DNA of 64,000 nt from Begonia masoniana. Its lineage: Eukaryota > Streptophyta > Magnoliopsida > Cucurbitales > Begoniaceae. The position numbers were made by a program, and so were the translations under genes. The stretch spans positions 22,718,557 to 22,782,556 of the forward strand of contig CM039511.1 of assembly GCA_022432975.1 (NCBI GenBank), written 5' to 3'. Under the pieces are notes generated by a model. That model was not told the origin of the DNA. It searched no databases and saw only the letters and a list, made by a program, of their open reading frames with translations. Shown here piece by piece: positions 54,179 to 64,000 of this stretch (positions are counted from its first letter, which is position 1; every line of letters begins with the position of its first letter).

Positions 54179-54742
54179 CATCACAAATTCTTTCTCTCCC
54201 TCACTTTCTCTCTTTTCTCCTCTGGCGTTCACGAACAGAGAGCATTCTCTCCCTCGCGGCCGCCGACGATCCTTCGACTTCCGACCTCCGTTCTCCTCCG
54301 TTTCTCCTCCGTTCCTCGTCATTTCTTCTCCTCTCGCTACCCTCGGTATGTAGCTTCGGCCTCTAAGCGTTTATTTCGAGTTTTCGGTTCGATTTAGGGT
54401 TAGGGTTGCAATTAGGGTTTCGACGAAAAACGCGATTTAGGGTTCGTAATTAGTAGGTTAGCCATGATTAAGCATGTATCGAACGTATTGGACGTTATTG
54501 GACGAAGATAAACCAATTTGTGAAAAAGTATAAATTATAGAATTTTCGGGTTTTCGGAAATAACTCGTAATATGGATTTCCAGATTTATCAAGCGTTATG
54601 TCGTTGTTTAAAAGCTTCGATTTGTTAGATTAAGGACTTTATTAGTTTGGACATTTAATCGTTTAAATTGGTTTTAACGACAAATATCGTGTTTTGTCTC
54701 AGACACGACTCCCGTGGACGAAGTTTGAGATCCAGCGCGCTC

Positions 54743-54787
54743 AAGGTAAGTTCTCATGACTTGCTTGACCGAAAGGTCTACACCATA
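54743..54787 (+). promoter_or_regulatory. Donor-hairpin module (Gypsy 3, 5' LTR)
   Basis: AAGGTAAGT (GT at 54746), 17-nt-type spacer, perfect hairpin GACC-GAAA-GGTC at 54767-54778 (GNRA-type loop), then TACACCATAC. Copy in the 3' LTR at 62005-62050. Confidence 0.55.
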
Positions 54788-55281
54788 CCTCGTCGTCATA
54801 TCAAGGATCCTTGAGGGTTCCTTGTTTTACGTTGTTTAGGTTGGGTAGCTAGGTTATGTTGTATTGTCTGGTTAATATGTATGTTGTTTGTTTACTTTCC
54901 GCTGACATGAACTGTTCATGCATCACGGTTTTCGAAAGTCATGAAAAGGGATTTCTGCACGTGTTTTTAAGAAAAGGAACGTATATCTGAAATGAAATCT
55001 GTAACGAAATCTGAATGAATAAACGAAATCTGTCTGTATCTGGTCACGCGGGATGGGGCTCAAGCACGGCTGTGCGTGTTGCAAGCGTGTACCCCCCCTC
55101 TCTAGGTGGAAAGGGTAGTCCGATCGCTGGATGGGCCCTCTCCGCTTAGTGGGTAGAGGTTTCGGTGACGATTCTGTCTGTGTGTGACGTAATGAATCTG
55201 TAATCTGTAATTCTGTATCTGTAATATGAATCTGAGCATGATTTCTGAATGGCATACGCACGCATGCATCTGCATTTACGT

Positions 55282-55330
55282 AGCTTACTGAGATTTCAAT
55301 ATCTCATATGTGTCTGTATGGTGTAGGTGA
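55282..55330 (+). promoter_or_regulatory. Acceptor-like block (Gypsy 3, 5' LTR)
   Basis: GCTTACTGAGATTTCAATAT, then T/G-rich sequence, then ATGGTGTAG/GTGATC with AG at 55325-55326. Span from donor 581 bp. The 3' LTR copy has AG at 62548-62549. Confidence 0.45.
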
Positions 55331-55838
55331 TCTGCTAGGTGACGTAGATCCAGGTGAGGACGACGTTCCTTCTCCTGATGTCGGGACAGTTGATGGATGA
55401 TGGCCGTGGGAGTGCGCTGAGTAGTCGAGGCGCGATATGACCCGTGGGGATGTATGTATGGACTCTGGGGTTATTTTGGGATGTTTTGATCTGATAATTG
55501 TATAGAATATTTAGGTTGTTTGGATCTGGATAGGGGTTAGATAACGTTTTGGTAATTGTATGTAAAACGTTTTGGTTTAAACTGTTGATGAACGTTATAA
55601 AATGTTTTGGTTTAGAACCGTTATTTAAACGTTATAGAAATTCTGGAACTGTTTGGTTGTTTAAATTAAGCGTTATGAATTGTTTTTAGGTTGATACGGA
55701 TAGCTCGGTTTTTAGAACTATCCACGCAGTTGGACTTCGTAAAGTCTGACACGAGTCGATTGAGTTTAGATTATGTATTAATTGGTTGAGTTTAGGTTGT
55801 GAATTGTGGTGATCTTTGGCGTGAAGTAACAGAAATTT

Positions 55839-56100
55839 GCTCTCTGGAATTCAGGATTTCAGAGAGCTAATTGAGGAAATTGTGAAGCAGGAAGGATATA
55901 GGGAAAATGTTGAATTCTGCTCTCTGGAATCACGTTCCAGAGAGGCGAAAATGTTAGAGTAAAAAAGTTGGTTGCTCTCTGGAAATCTCAAAAATTTCCA
56001 GAGAGCGAAGTCGCTGCTGTGTGCAGCGAAGTCGCTGCACACATTGCAGTGACCAGCGCCTGGTCGCTGTATAGGGCAGCGACCGTGCGCTGCCCCATTC
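55839..56100 (+). repeat. Hairpin cluster near the 3' end of the Gypsy 3 LTR
   Basis: Three stem-loops share the stem CTCTCTGGAA: GCTCTCTG arms at 55839-55846 and 55860-55867; CTCTCTGGAA arms at 55920-55929 and 55935-55944; GCTCTCTGGAAAT arms at 55974-55986 and 55994-56006 (13 bp, perfect). A GTCGCTG/CAGCGAC-rich segment follows. Copy in the 3' LTR at about 63060-63300, shortened by 23 bp. Confidence 0.85.
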
Positions 56101-56361
56101 ACGAGGGCAGAATTCCGATTCTGCCCTCCCTTCTTTTGATTGTTTTATTTTAAGTTTCATTAAATGTTTTAGTTTTAATTATTTATTAACGGTTTTGTTT
56201 TAAATGCTTTTAAAGTTTAGTTTTAATTCCGATTTCAGTTCTGATTTCAACTTCAGTTTAGATTCTGCATTAAGTTTTTATTTAAAGCATAGAAAAGTAA
56301 AAAGTATAAAATGAAAAATTTATACTGGTAAATGGGTACGGACTTAGGGTCGTTACATTTA

Positions 56362-56373
56362 TGGTATCAGAGC
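56362..56373 (+). promoter_or_regulatory. Primer-binding site of Gypsy 3
   Basis: TGGTATCAGAGC, four bases after the 5' LTR end. Confidence 0.95.
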
Positions 56374-56521
56374 CCCCGGGTTTTAAAATCGATTCTGTAG
56401 ACTGCTCGACTGCACAGCCACTACGCGGACATCCTTCATCAACTGTAAGTCTGTTTATAGCTTTATTTGATTTTGTTTCTTAGAGATTACTTGTTTTAAA
56501 TTTTATAGGATTTTTATAAAT

Positions 56522-59500
56522 ATGGTTCGAGGAAGGGATCCTAGAGACGACGCGATGGATCGCCTTACGGAGTTGTTAGACCGCCAGTCCCAGCATATGG
56601 ACCGGCAAGCGCAGCAAATTACGGACCTAGTAAATCGAGAGCAACAGCGAGAGAATCAGAGGGCTCAGGAGCTGGTAGTCCCCAGTAATCTGGGCATGCA
56701 GAGGTTTCAAGGCCTACGGCCTCCAGTATTCGAAGGCCAGTCATCGGATCCGACGCGTGCCGAGGAATGGATCCGGGTGATGGAGGATATGTTGGCTTAT
56801 GCCGAGGTTGGGAACGGGAGCAAGGTGGTGTATGCTACTTTTCACTTAGCGATGGATGCCTGTTTCTGGTGGGATTCCATCAAGGCAACGACGGACGTAT
56901 CAGTTATGACTTGGGATCGATTCAAGTTATTATTCTTCGACAAGTATTTCTGCCGCACAGTGAGAGTGGCCAAAAGGAACGAGTTTACGCAGCTGAAGCA
57001 GACTGGTTCAGTTGCGGATTATATTCGGAGGTTTGAGGCATTGTCCAGGTTTGCACCTCGTCTTGTCAGTGATAACGAGGAGAAGGTGCACCAGTTTATG
57101 GAGGGACTTAATCCGGAGATACGGATGCATGTTGTGGTCTCAGGTATTATCGACGTACCCTTTTCTGACATCACAGCTAGAGCTCTGGACATAGAGGCTG
57201 CCAGGGCCACTTGTGTTAGACCGAGGGAGCCAGCGAAGGGCTTCTTCCGAGAGATCCGTCCTCAGTCTCGGAATCAGGGATGGCAGCCTAGAGCACAGCC
57301 ACCTCAGCCACAGCCTAGGGGTGTGAAGAGACCTCTTGAGGGAGGTAACGATAGAGGCAAGGGAAAGCAAGTACAGGGGGCTCCTCCGATGCCATGGTGC
57401 CCCAGGTGCCAGAAGGAGCATGGTGGCGAGTGCCGAGTTGGCACGAACAAGTGTTATAGATGTGGAGATATTGGCCACTTTGTCAGAGATTGTCCGCTGC
57501 AGGGCCGTGATCAGTTAGGCGGAGATCAGAGGAGAGTTACGCCGAGGATATTCGCACTTATTGAGCCTGGAGATGTTGACAACGAGGATCAGCCAGCCGT
57601 GATAGCAGGTACTATACTGGTTACTGGCGTTCCTGTATTTTCTTTACTAGACACGGGGGCTACACATTCTTTTATTTCCACCACTTGTGTGTCGAGATTG
57701 AGGCTTGCGCCTGAGTTAGCAGAATGCGAGTATAGCGTGATGCTACCTTCAGGAGAGCGTATGCAGTCAGGTTGTATTGTCCAGGGCAATATTATCTCGG
57801 TTGGGGATCGCACCCTCTATGCTCGCCTTATTGTTATGGGCATCGAGCACTATGATCTTATCTTGGGGATGGACTGGCTTGCACAGCACTACGCCACCAT
57901 CGACTGTCGATCCGGGATTGTCACCTTTCGACCTCTAGGTAAAGCTGAGTTTTCTTATCAGGCGATGAGTAGGTTGAGTAGCTCGCCTATTTCTTATTCC
58001 ATGGAGGTCAACGAGCAGTTCAAAGGTGCGTGCTCTATTTATTTGGCCTCTGTCTTTGATTGTCAGTTGCTCAGCAGATTGAAGCCGAGCGATATTCCTA
58101 TTGTCAGAGATTTTTCTGGCATCTTTCTTGATGATCTTCCCGGATTACCACCGGACCGGGAGATTGAGTTCACTATTGACGTCTATCCTAACTCTGCACC
58201 GAGGTTTAAGAACCCTTATCGATTGGCACTAGCCGAGTTGAAGGAGTTGAGGACTCAGCTCGACGAATTGTTAGAGAAGGGTTTCATCCGACCTAGCGTA
58301 TCACCCTGGGGTGCGCCCGTTCTGTTTGTTAAAAAGAAAGACGGGACCCTCAGGATGTGTATCGACTACAGGGAGCTGAATAAGCTCACAGTGAAGAATA
58401 AGTATCCACTGCCCCGGATTGACGACTTATTTGATCAGCTACAGGGTGCCCGAGTATTTTCCAGGATTGATCTACGCTCGGGTTACAATCAGCTGAAGGT
58501 CCGGATGGATGATATACCAAAGACGGCCTTCCGAACGAGGTATGGGCATTATGAGTTCCTTGTCATGTCTTTTGGACTCACTAATGCTCCTGCAGTGTTT
58601 ATGGATCTGATGAACCGTGTCTTCAGAGAGTACCTGGATAAGTTCGTTGTGGTGTTTATCGACGACATCTTGATTTACTCTAAGACGAAGGAAGAGCACG
58701 AGGACCATCTGAGGATAGTTCTGAGCACGTTATGTCAGCATCATCTATATCCGAAGTTTTCTAAGTGCGAATTCTGGCTTGACAGAGTGAGTTTTCTGGG
58801 CCATATTATATCACAGGACGGAGTTTCTGTGGATCCGAGCAAGATTCAGGTGGTCAGAGATTGGCCACAGCCGAAGAACGTACGTGAGGTGCGTGGATTT
58901 CTCGGATTGGCCGGTTATTATCGGAAGTTTATAGAGGGATTCTCGAAGATCGCACTTCCTCTTACACGATTGACTCGGAAGAACGAGAAGTTTGTATGGT
59001 CGTCTGCTTGTGATGACAGCTTTATGGAGTTAAAGCAGAGATTGACCACTGCCCCAGTACTGGCGCTACCTGATGAAGGTGTCAGATACAGTGTTTATTG
59101 TGATGCATCGGGAGTGGGACTCGGTTGTGTATTGATGCAGGAGGGGAAGGTTATTTCTTATGCATCTCGGCAGCTGAAGCCGTATGAGCAGAACTACCCC
59201 ACACACGACCTTGAGCTAGCAGCTGTGGTTTTCGCACTGAAGATATGGAGACATTACTTATATGGGCAGCAGTGCGAGATATTCTCCGACCACAAGAGTT
59301 TGAAGTACTTATTTACGCAGAAGGAGCTGAACATGCGACAGAGGCGATGGCTTGAGTTCGTCAATGATTACGATTTTGATATCAAGTACCACCCAGGAAA
59401 GGCGAACAAGGTAGCTGATGCATTGAGTAGAGTGCCGCCTTCTGCGAGTCAGCCATCATTAGCAGCGATGTCAGTTACGCTGCGGTCTGAGATTGAGAGA

Positions 59501-60991
59501 TTCGACGTGGAGATAGTGGCAGAGTTGTCCTATATGCTTGCCAACATTTCTCTCAGGCCAACTATTCTTGATCGTATACGCGAGGCTCAGCAGAGTGATT
59601 CGGAGTGTATGGAGCTTCGATCTAGTATGACATTGGGAGACTTGTCGGATTTCCATTTATCGGAGGATGGTATTTTGAAGTTCAGGCATAGGTGGTACGT
59701 GCCTAGCGACGAGGATCTGAAGAAGGAGATATTGGCCGAGGCACATTCCTCGGCATATTCTGTGCACCCGGGGAGTACCAAGATGTACCGGGATTTGAAA
59801 CCACACTTCTGGTGGCCGAACATGAAGAGAGAGGTGGCCAAGTATGTCGAGACCTGTTTAGTTTGTCAACAGGTGAAGGCTGAGCACCAGAGGCCTGCCG
59901 GAACGTTATTGCCACTGCCGATTCCGGAGTGGAAGTGGGAGCAGATCTCCATGGATTTCATTGTGGGGCTCCCGAGGACTACGCGAGGCCATGATGGCAT
60001 TTGGGTTATTGTGGACCGATTGACAAAGTCGGCTCACTTTTTGCCTGTGAAGATGGCGTCTTCTATGGATCAGCTCGCAGAGCTCTATGTACAGGAGATT
60101 GTGAAGTTGCACGGAGTGCCGGTTTCTATTGTCTCGGATCGAGATCCGAGGTTTACATCGAAGTTCTGGAAGAGTTTGCATAGAGCTATGGGGACTCAGC
60201 TTAACTTCAGCACAGCGTTTCATCCTCAGACTGATGGTCAGACAGAGAGGACGAATCAGATTTTGGAGGATATGCTCAGAGCGTGTGTGCTTGAGTTTCA
60301 AGGATCGTGGAGCAGGTATTTGCCACTGATCGAGTTCTCGTACAACAACAGCTTCCAGGCTACTATCGGTATGACTCCGTATGAAGCCTTATATGGTCGA
60401 AAGTGCAGATCTCCGCTGTATTGGGACGAGGTTGGCGAGGCCAGCGTCGTTGGACCTGAGATTCTGCAGCAAACGGCAGAGAAGATTGCCATTATTCGAC
60501 AGCGCATCGAGGTAGCTCAGAGCAGACAGAAGAGCTATGCTGACACGAGACGGCGAGAGCTAGAGTTTGAAGAAGGCGATGAGGTCTATCTTAAAGTTTC
60601 GCCGTTCAAAGGCGTTGCGAGATTTGGAAGGAGGGGTAAGCTAAACCCTCGATATGTGGGGCCCTTTCCTATTCTGAAGAGGATCGGGAAGTTGGCGTAC
60701 AGATTGCAGCTTCCGGCTTCTATGGAGGGTATCCACGACGTATTTCATGTATCTATGCTTCGGAAGTGCTTGCGCGATCCGTCGCATATTGTGGAAGCTA
60801 CAGAGATCGAGGTGCAGCCTACCTTGAGCTATGAGGTGAGGCCAGTACGTATTTTGGAGCATTCCATCAAGGTTCTACGCAACAAAGAAATTCCGCTAGT
60901 CAAAGTTCTATGGCGGAATCACGAGGTGGAAGAGGCGACGTGGGAACGACAGCAGGATATGATGACTAAGTATCCTGATCTGTTTGTGTAA
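56522..60991 (+). CDS. gag-pol: Gag-Pol polyprotein of chromovirus Gypsy 3
   Basis: 1489 codons, uninterrupted. Gag domain about residues 70-235; zinc knuckle [14 protein letters not shown] (311-324) with an extra CPRC/HGGEC motif before it. Protease with LLDTGA, catalytic Asp377. Reverse transcriptase: [12 protein letters not shown] (Asp650) and [10 protein letters not shown] (Asp714, Asp715). RNase H: YCDASG (Asp861), Glu898, SDHKSL (Asp923), ADALSR (Asp966). Integrase: zinc domain His1075-His1082-Cys1112-Cys1115, then catalytic Asp1145, Asp1206 and Glu1242 with the usual 35-residue spacing. C-terminal chromodomain about 1440-1489 ([14 protein letters not shown]...EEATWE), which in chromoviruses steers integration to heterochromatin. 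All catalytic residues seen are present. gag and pol share one frame, as is common in this clade. Confidence 0.97.
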   Translation: MVRGRDPRDDAMDRLTELLDRQSQHMDRQAQQITDLVNREQQRENQRAQELVVPSNLGMQRFQGLRPPVFEGQSSDPTRAEEWIRVMEDMLAYAEVGNGSKVVYATFHLAMDACFWWDSIKATTDVSVMTWDRFKLLFFDKYFCRTVRVAKRNEFTQLKQTGSVADYIRRFEALSRFAPRLVSDNEEKVHQFMEGLNPEIRMHVVVSGIIDVPFSDITARALDIEAARATCVRPREPAKGFFREIRPQSRNQGWQPRAQPPQPQPRGVKRPLEGGNDRGKGKQVQGAPPMPWCPRCQKEHGGECRVGTNKCYRCGDIGHFVRDCPLQGRDQLGGDQRRVTPRIFALIEPGDVDNEDQPAVIAGTILVTGVPVFSLLDTGATHSFISTTCVSRLRLAPELAECEYSVMLPSGERMQSGCIVQGNIISVGDRTLYARLIVMGIEHYDLILGMDWLAQHYATIDCRSGIVTFRPLGKAEFSYQAMSRLSSSPISYSMEVNEQFKGACSIYLASVFDCQLLSRLKPSDIPIVRDFSGIFLDDLPGLPPDREIEFTIDVYPNSAPRFKNPYRLALAELKELRTQLDELLEKGFIRPSVSPWGAPVLFVKKKDGTLRMCIDYRELNKLTVKNKYPLPRIDDLFDQLQGARVFSRIDLRSGYNQLKVRMDDIPKTAFRTRYGHYEFLVMSFGLTNAPAVFMDLMNRVFREYLDKFVVVFIDDILIYSKTKEEHEDHLRIVLSTLCQHHLYPKFSKCEFWLDRVSFLGHIISQDGVSVDPSKIQVVRDWPQPKNVREVRGFLGLAGYYRKFIEGFSKIALPLTRLTRKNEKFVWSSACDDSFMELKQRLTTAPVLALPDEGVRYSVYCDASGVGLGCVLMQEGKVISYASRQLKPYEQNYPTHDLELAAVVFALKIWRHYLYGQQCEIFSDHKSLKYLFTQKELNMRQRRWLEFVNDYDFDIKYHPGKANKVADALSRVPPSASQPSLAAMSVTLRSEIERFDVEIVAELSYMLANISLRPTILDRIREAQQSDSECMELRSSMTLGDLSDFHLSEDGILKFRHRWYVPSDEDLKKEILAEAHSSAYSVHPGSTKMYRDLKPHFWWPNMKREVAKYVETCLVCQQVKAEHQRPAGTLLPLPIPEWKWEQISMDFIVGLPRTTRGHDGIWVIVDRLTKSAHFLPVKMASSMDQLAELYVQEIVKLHGVPVSIVSDRDPRFTSKFWKSLHRAMGTQLNFSTAFHPQTDGQTERTNQILEDMLRACVLEFQGSWSRYLPLIEFSYNNSFQATIGMTPYEALYGRKCRSPLYWDEVGEASVVGPEILQQTAEKIAIIRQRIEVAQSRQKSYADTRRRELEFEEGDEVYLKVSPFKGVARFGRRGKLNPRYVGPFPILKRIGKLAYRLQLPASMEGIHDVFHVSMLRKCLRDPSHIVEATEIEVQPTLSYEVRPVRILEHSIKVLRNKEIPLVKVLWRNHEVEEATWERQQDMMTKYPDLFV

Positions 60992-61017
60992 TTTAATTTT
61001 GTGGACAAAATTTTGAA

Positions 61018-61031
61018 TAAGGAGGGTAGAA
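61018..61031 (+). promoter_or_regulatory. Polypurine tract of Gypsy 3
   Basis: AAGGAGGGTAGAA directly before the 3' LTR at 61032. Only about 40 bases separate it from the pol stop codon. Confidence 0.9.
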
Positions 61032-63557
61032 TGTAATATCCGGTTTGTACGGACCTTTTATTATATTATTATTATTATTATTATTGGCGTTTTTGGTATC
61101 TATGTCAAATCAGGTCCGTTTTACAAAAAGAAAGCGTCATTACGATTCTAACGAATAATAAGAATTTTAAGGAATTTACGGGAATTTTCAGAGATCAAAC
61201 GCTATATTCCGAGTAAATACACTTTTCGTAGCGTAAAAGACGTTCTCGTAAAAATAGGAAACGAGGTCCGAATCGCGAACGGACAGTCTTAATAGAGCCC
61301 TGGTAATGAATGGGAATCATTGGCAAAATATGGAGTTTTCGAGAATCCGAATCGTTGGACGATTAACGAAACGAACGACGAAATCAATATAAAAATCAAA
61401 GAAGGGCAAAACGGTAATTTGTAAAATCAATTTTATAAAACATCACAAATTCTTTCTCTCCCTCACTTTCTCTCTTTTCTCCTCTGGCGTTCACGAACAG
61501 AGAGCATTCTCTCCCTCGCGGCCGCCGACGATCCTTCGACTTCCAACCTCCGTTCTCCTCCGTTTCTCCTCCGTTCCTCGTCATTTCTTCTCCTCTCGCT
61601 ACCCTCGGTATGTAGCTTCGGCCTCTAAGCGTTTATTTCGAGTTTTCGGTTCGATTTAGGGTTAGGGTTGCAATTAGGGTTTCGACGAAAAACGCGATTT
61701 AGGGCTCGTAATTAATAGGTTAGCCATGATTAAGCATGTATCGAACGTATTGGACGTTATTGGACGAAGATAAACCAATTTGTGAAAAAGTATAAATTAT
61801 AGAATTTTCGGGTTTTCGGAAATAACTCGTAATATGGATTTCCAGATTTATCAAGCGTTATGTCGTTGTTTAAAAGCTTCGATTTGTTAGATTAAGGACT
61901 TTATTAGTTTGGACATTTAATCGTTTAAATTGGTTTTAACGACAAATATCGTGTTTTGTCTCAGACACGACTCCCGTGGACGAAGTTTGAGATCCAGCGC
62001 GCTCAAGGTAAGTTCTCGTGACTTGCTTGACCGAAAGGTCTACACCATACCTCGTCGTCATATCAAGGATCCTTGAGGGTTCCTTGTTTTACGTTGTTTA
62101 GGTTGGGTAGCTAGGTTATGTTGTATTGTCTGGTTAATATGTATGTTGTTTGTTTACTTTTCGCTGATATGAACTGTTCATGCATCACGGTTTTCGAAAG
62201 TCATGAAAAGGGATTTCTGCACGTGTTTTTAAGAAAAGGAACGTATATCTGAAATGAAATCTGTAACGAAATCTGAATGAATAAACGTAATATGTCTGTA
62301 TCTGGTCACGCGGGATGGGGCTCAGGCACGGCTGTGCGTGTTGCAAGCGTGTACCCCCCCTCTCTAGGTGGAAAGGGTAGTCCGATCGCTGGATGGGCCC
62401 TCTCCGCTTAGTGGGTAGAGGTTTCGGTGACGATTCTGTATCTGTAATCTGAATCTGAGCATGATTTCTGAATGGCATACGCACGCATGCATCTGCATTT
62501 ACGTAGCTTACTGAGATTTCAATATCTCATATGTGTCTGTATGGTGTAGGTGATCTGCTAGGTGACGTAGATCCAGGTGAGGACGACGTTCCTCCTCCTG
62601 ATGTCGGGACAGTTGATGGATGATGGCCGTGGGAGTGCGCTGAGTAGTCGAGGCGCGATATGACCCGTGGGGATGTATGTATGGACTCTGGGGTTATTTT
62701 GGGATGTTTTGATCTGATAATTGTATAGAATATTTAGGTTGTTTGGATCTGGATAGGGGTTAGATAACGTTTTGGTAATTGTATGTAAAACGTTTTGGTT
62801 TAAACTGTTGATGAACGTTATAAAATGTTTTGGTTTAGAACCGTTTTTTAAACGTTATAGAAATTCTGGAACTGTTTGGTTGTTTAAATTAAGCGTTATG
62901 AATTGTTTTTAGGTTGATACGGATAGCTCGGTTTTTAGAACTATCCACGCAGTTGGACTTCGTAAAGTCTGACACGAGTCGATTGAGTTTAGATTATGTA
63001 TTAATTGGTTGAGTTTAGGTTGTGAATTGTGGTGATCTTTGGCGTGAAGTAACAGAAATTTGCTCTCTGGAATTCAGGATTTCAGAGAGCTAATTGAGGA
63101 AATTGTGAAGCAGGAAGGATAGAGGGAAAATGTTGAATTCTGCTCTCTGGAATCACGTTCCAGAGAGGCGAAAATGTTAGAGTAAAAAAGTTGGTTGCTC
63201 TCTGGAAATCTCAAAAATTTCCAGAGAGCGAAGTCGCTGCTGTGTGCAGCGACCAGCGCCTGGTCGCTGTATAGGGCAGCGACCGTGCGCTGCCCCATTC
63301 ACGAGGGCAGAATTCCGATTCTGCCCTCCCTTCTTTTGATTGTTTTATTTTAAGTTTCATTAAATGTTTTAGTTTTAATTATTTATTAACGGTTTTGTTT
63401 TAAATGCTTTTAAAGTTTAGTTTTAATTCCGATTTCAGTTCTGATTTCAACTTCAGTTTAGATTCTGCATTAAGTTTTTATTTAAAGCATAGAAAAGTAA
63501 AAAGTATAAAATGAAAAATTTATACGGGTAAATGGGTACGGACTTAGGGTCGTTACA
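61032..63557 (+). repeat. 3' LTR of Gypsy 3
   Basis: Near-identical to 53770-56357. It lacks 39 bp around 62437 (CTGTAAT-rich segment) and 23 bp around 63250 (within GTGTGCAGCGA repeats) and has a few substitutions. Carries its own copies of the promoter-like block, donor-hairpin module, acceptor-like block and hairpin cluster. Confidence 0.95.
62005..62050 (+). promoter_or_regulatory. Donor-hairpin module (Gypsy 3, 3' LTR)
   Basis: AAGGTAAGT (GT at 62008), hairpin GACC-GAAA-GGTC at 62029-62040, then TACACCATAC. Identical to the 5' LTR copy except for one spacer base. Confidence 0.55.
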
Positions 63558-63660
63558 TAGTCACTCATTAACCTAATCAATAACTCTCCCAATTCTTCCA
63601 TGAAATTGCACATCATTAATTGATAAGTTAAATTCGGTTTAATTGAAACCGGGTGCTACA
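63558..63660 (-). repeat. 3' LTR of Gypsy 4, remaining part
   Basis: Begins with TAGTC, the duplicated target of Gypsy 3, and ends GGGTGCTACA at 63660. On the minus strand this is the LTR start TGTAGCACCC, directly after the purine tract AAGGAGGGTAGAT (63661-63673). Confidence 0.88.
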
Positions 63661-63695
63661 ATCTACCCTCCTTAAAAGAATTTTGTCCTCAAAAT

Positions 63696-64000
63696 TCAGT
63701 ACCTGAATAATTCTGGATGTTGGTCCATCATGTCTTGCTGGCGCTCCCAAGTGGTCTCCTCTATGTTCTGGTTGTGCCATAAGACTTTTACTAGTGGGAC
63801 CTCTTTGTTGCGCAATACCTTCACTGTATAATCTAAGATCTTTACTGGTTTCTCTTCATAGGCAAGGGTAGGATGAATCTCAAAGTCTTGCTGTTCCACG
63901 ATTTGATATGGATCCCTTATGCATTTCTTCAACATGGAAACATGGAACACACTCTGCATTCCATCCATAGACGCCAGTAGCTGCAACTGATAGGCTGCTC
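63696..64000 (-). CDS. pol: Gypsy 4 pol C-terminus with chromodomain, partial
   Basis: Minus-strand frame open from the window edge to the stop at 63696-63698. It encodes the end of integrase (VFHVSMLKKCIRDP) and a chromodomain (VKILDYTVKVLRNKEVPLVK...[13 protein letters not shown]), clearly homologous to residues about 1393-1487 of the Gypsy 3 polyprotein but with many substitutions. So Gypsy 4 is a related but distinct chromovirus family. It ends only a few dozen bases from its purine tract and LTR. The rest of the element lies to the right of the window, so its integrity is unknown. Confidence 0.92.
   Translation of the reverse strand, partial: AAYQLQLLASMDGMQSVFHVSMLKKCIRDPYQIVEQQDFEIHPTLAYEEKPVKILDYTVKVLRNKEVPLVKVLWHNQNIEETTWERQQDMMDQHPELFRY

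Larger units (their letters stand above)
53770..56357 (+). repeat. 5' LTR of Gypsy 3
   Basis: Holds the promoter-like block (54141-54178), a pyrimidine-rich start region (54185-54330), telomere-like GATTTAGGGTTAGGGTTG (54393-54410), donor-hairpin module (54743-54787), acceptor-like block (55282-55330), a hairpin cluster (55839-56100) and the U5 end. Confidence 0.95.
53770..63557 (+). mobile_element. Gypsy 3: intact chromodomain Ty3/Gypsy element (Tekay/Del-like), 9.8 kb
   Basis: LTRs 53770-56357 (2588 bp) and 61032-63557 (2526 bp) start TGTAATATCCGG and end GGGTCGTTACA. A perfect TAGTC duplication flanks it (53765-53769 and 63558-63562). Primer site, one uninterrupted gag-pol frame (56522-60991), purine tract and both LTRs are all present. 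The LTRs differ by roughly a dozen substitutions plus two indels (39 and 23 bp), which points to a recent insertion. It lies inside the LTR of Gypsy 4. Long LTRs, single frame and C-terminal chromodomain fit the Tekay/Del chromovirus clade. Confidence 0.95.

Overview
This is a piece of plant nuclear genome, most likely from a eudicot. It is dominated by nested LTR retrotransposons, with a thin layer of host genes underneath. The plant assignment rests on primer-binding sites complementary to initiator tRNA-Met (TGGTATCAGAGC), Sirevirus-type Ty1/Copia elements, chromodomain Ty3/Gypsy elements with 2-2.8 kb LTRs, a Cassandra-type miniature element carrying 5S rRNA-like sequence, and plant-specific host families (DUF538 proteins and a BAHD acyltransferase tail). 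I cannot name the species.

Layout. Positions 1-8187 are a non-autonomous Gypsy-type element with very long LTRs and a non-coding interior (LARD-like). A Cassandra composite (958-2247) sits in its 5' LTR. The LARD-like element is inserted in the pol gene of a decayed Sirevirus (Sirevirus 1, 8188-19664). The 3' LTR of Sirevirus 1 carries an 18-fold 45-bp array and two solo Gypsy LTRs (14417-16947 and 17181-19650). Host sequence appears at 19665-21502 with a frameshifted DUF538 gene. A minus-strand Gypsy element follows (Gypsy 1, 21503-37626, target-site duplication GAAAA). A complete Sirevirus is inserted in its integrase (Sirevirus 2, 22914-33013, duplication CATAG). Further right are a small gag-only Gypsy element (38174-42786, duplication CTTTA) interrupted by a solo LTR (39811-42369, GATAC), two DUF538 genes (43306-43782 and 45080-45577), and two tandem C-terminal pieces of a BAHD acyltransferase (47959-48267 and 48692-49015). 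The second BAHD unit is split by another solo LTR (49239-51532). The right end is the 3' LTR of a minus-strand Gypsy element (Gypsy 4) that runs out of the window. It is split by a complete chromovirus (Gypsy 3, 53770-63557, TAGTC) with one open 1489-codon gag-pol frame and nearly identical LTRs.

How it fits together. Target-site duplications let most insertions be peeled away. The ancestral locus was a short tandem cluster of three DUF538 genes next to a damaged BAHD locus, since expanded by about 20 kb of nested insertions within the cluster alone. Only Gypsy 3 looks coding-competent.

Most notable signal. All seven long Gypsy-type LTR families in the window share a small module that no standard feature names. 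It is a splice-donor-like (C/A)AGGTAAGT, then about 17-20 nt, then a small hairpin whose stem varies while pairing is kept (loops include TTCG and GAAA), then TACAYCA. About 0.5-1.15 kb downstream is a matching branch-point/acceptor-like block, TTACTnAG...TGTAG/GTGA. Together they predict an intron or structured leader inside the LTR.
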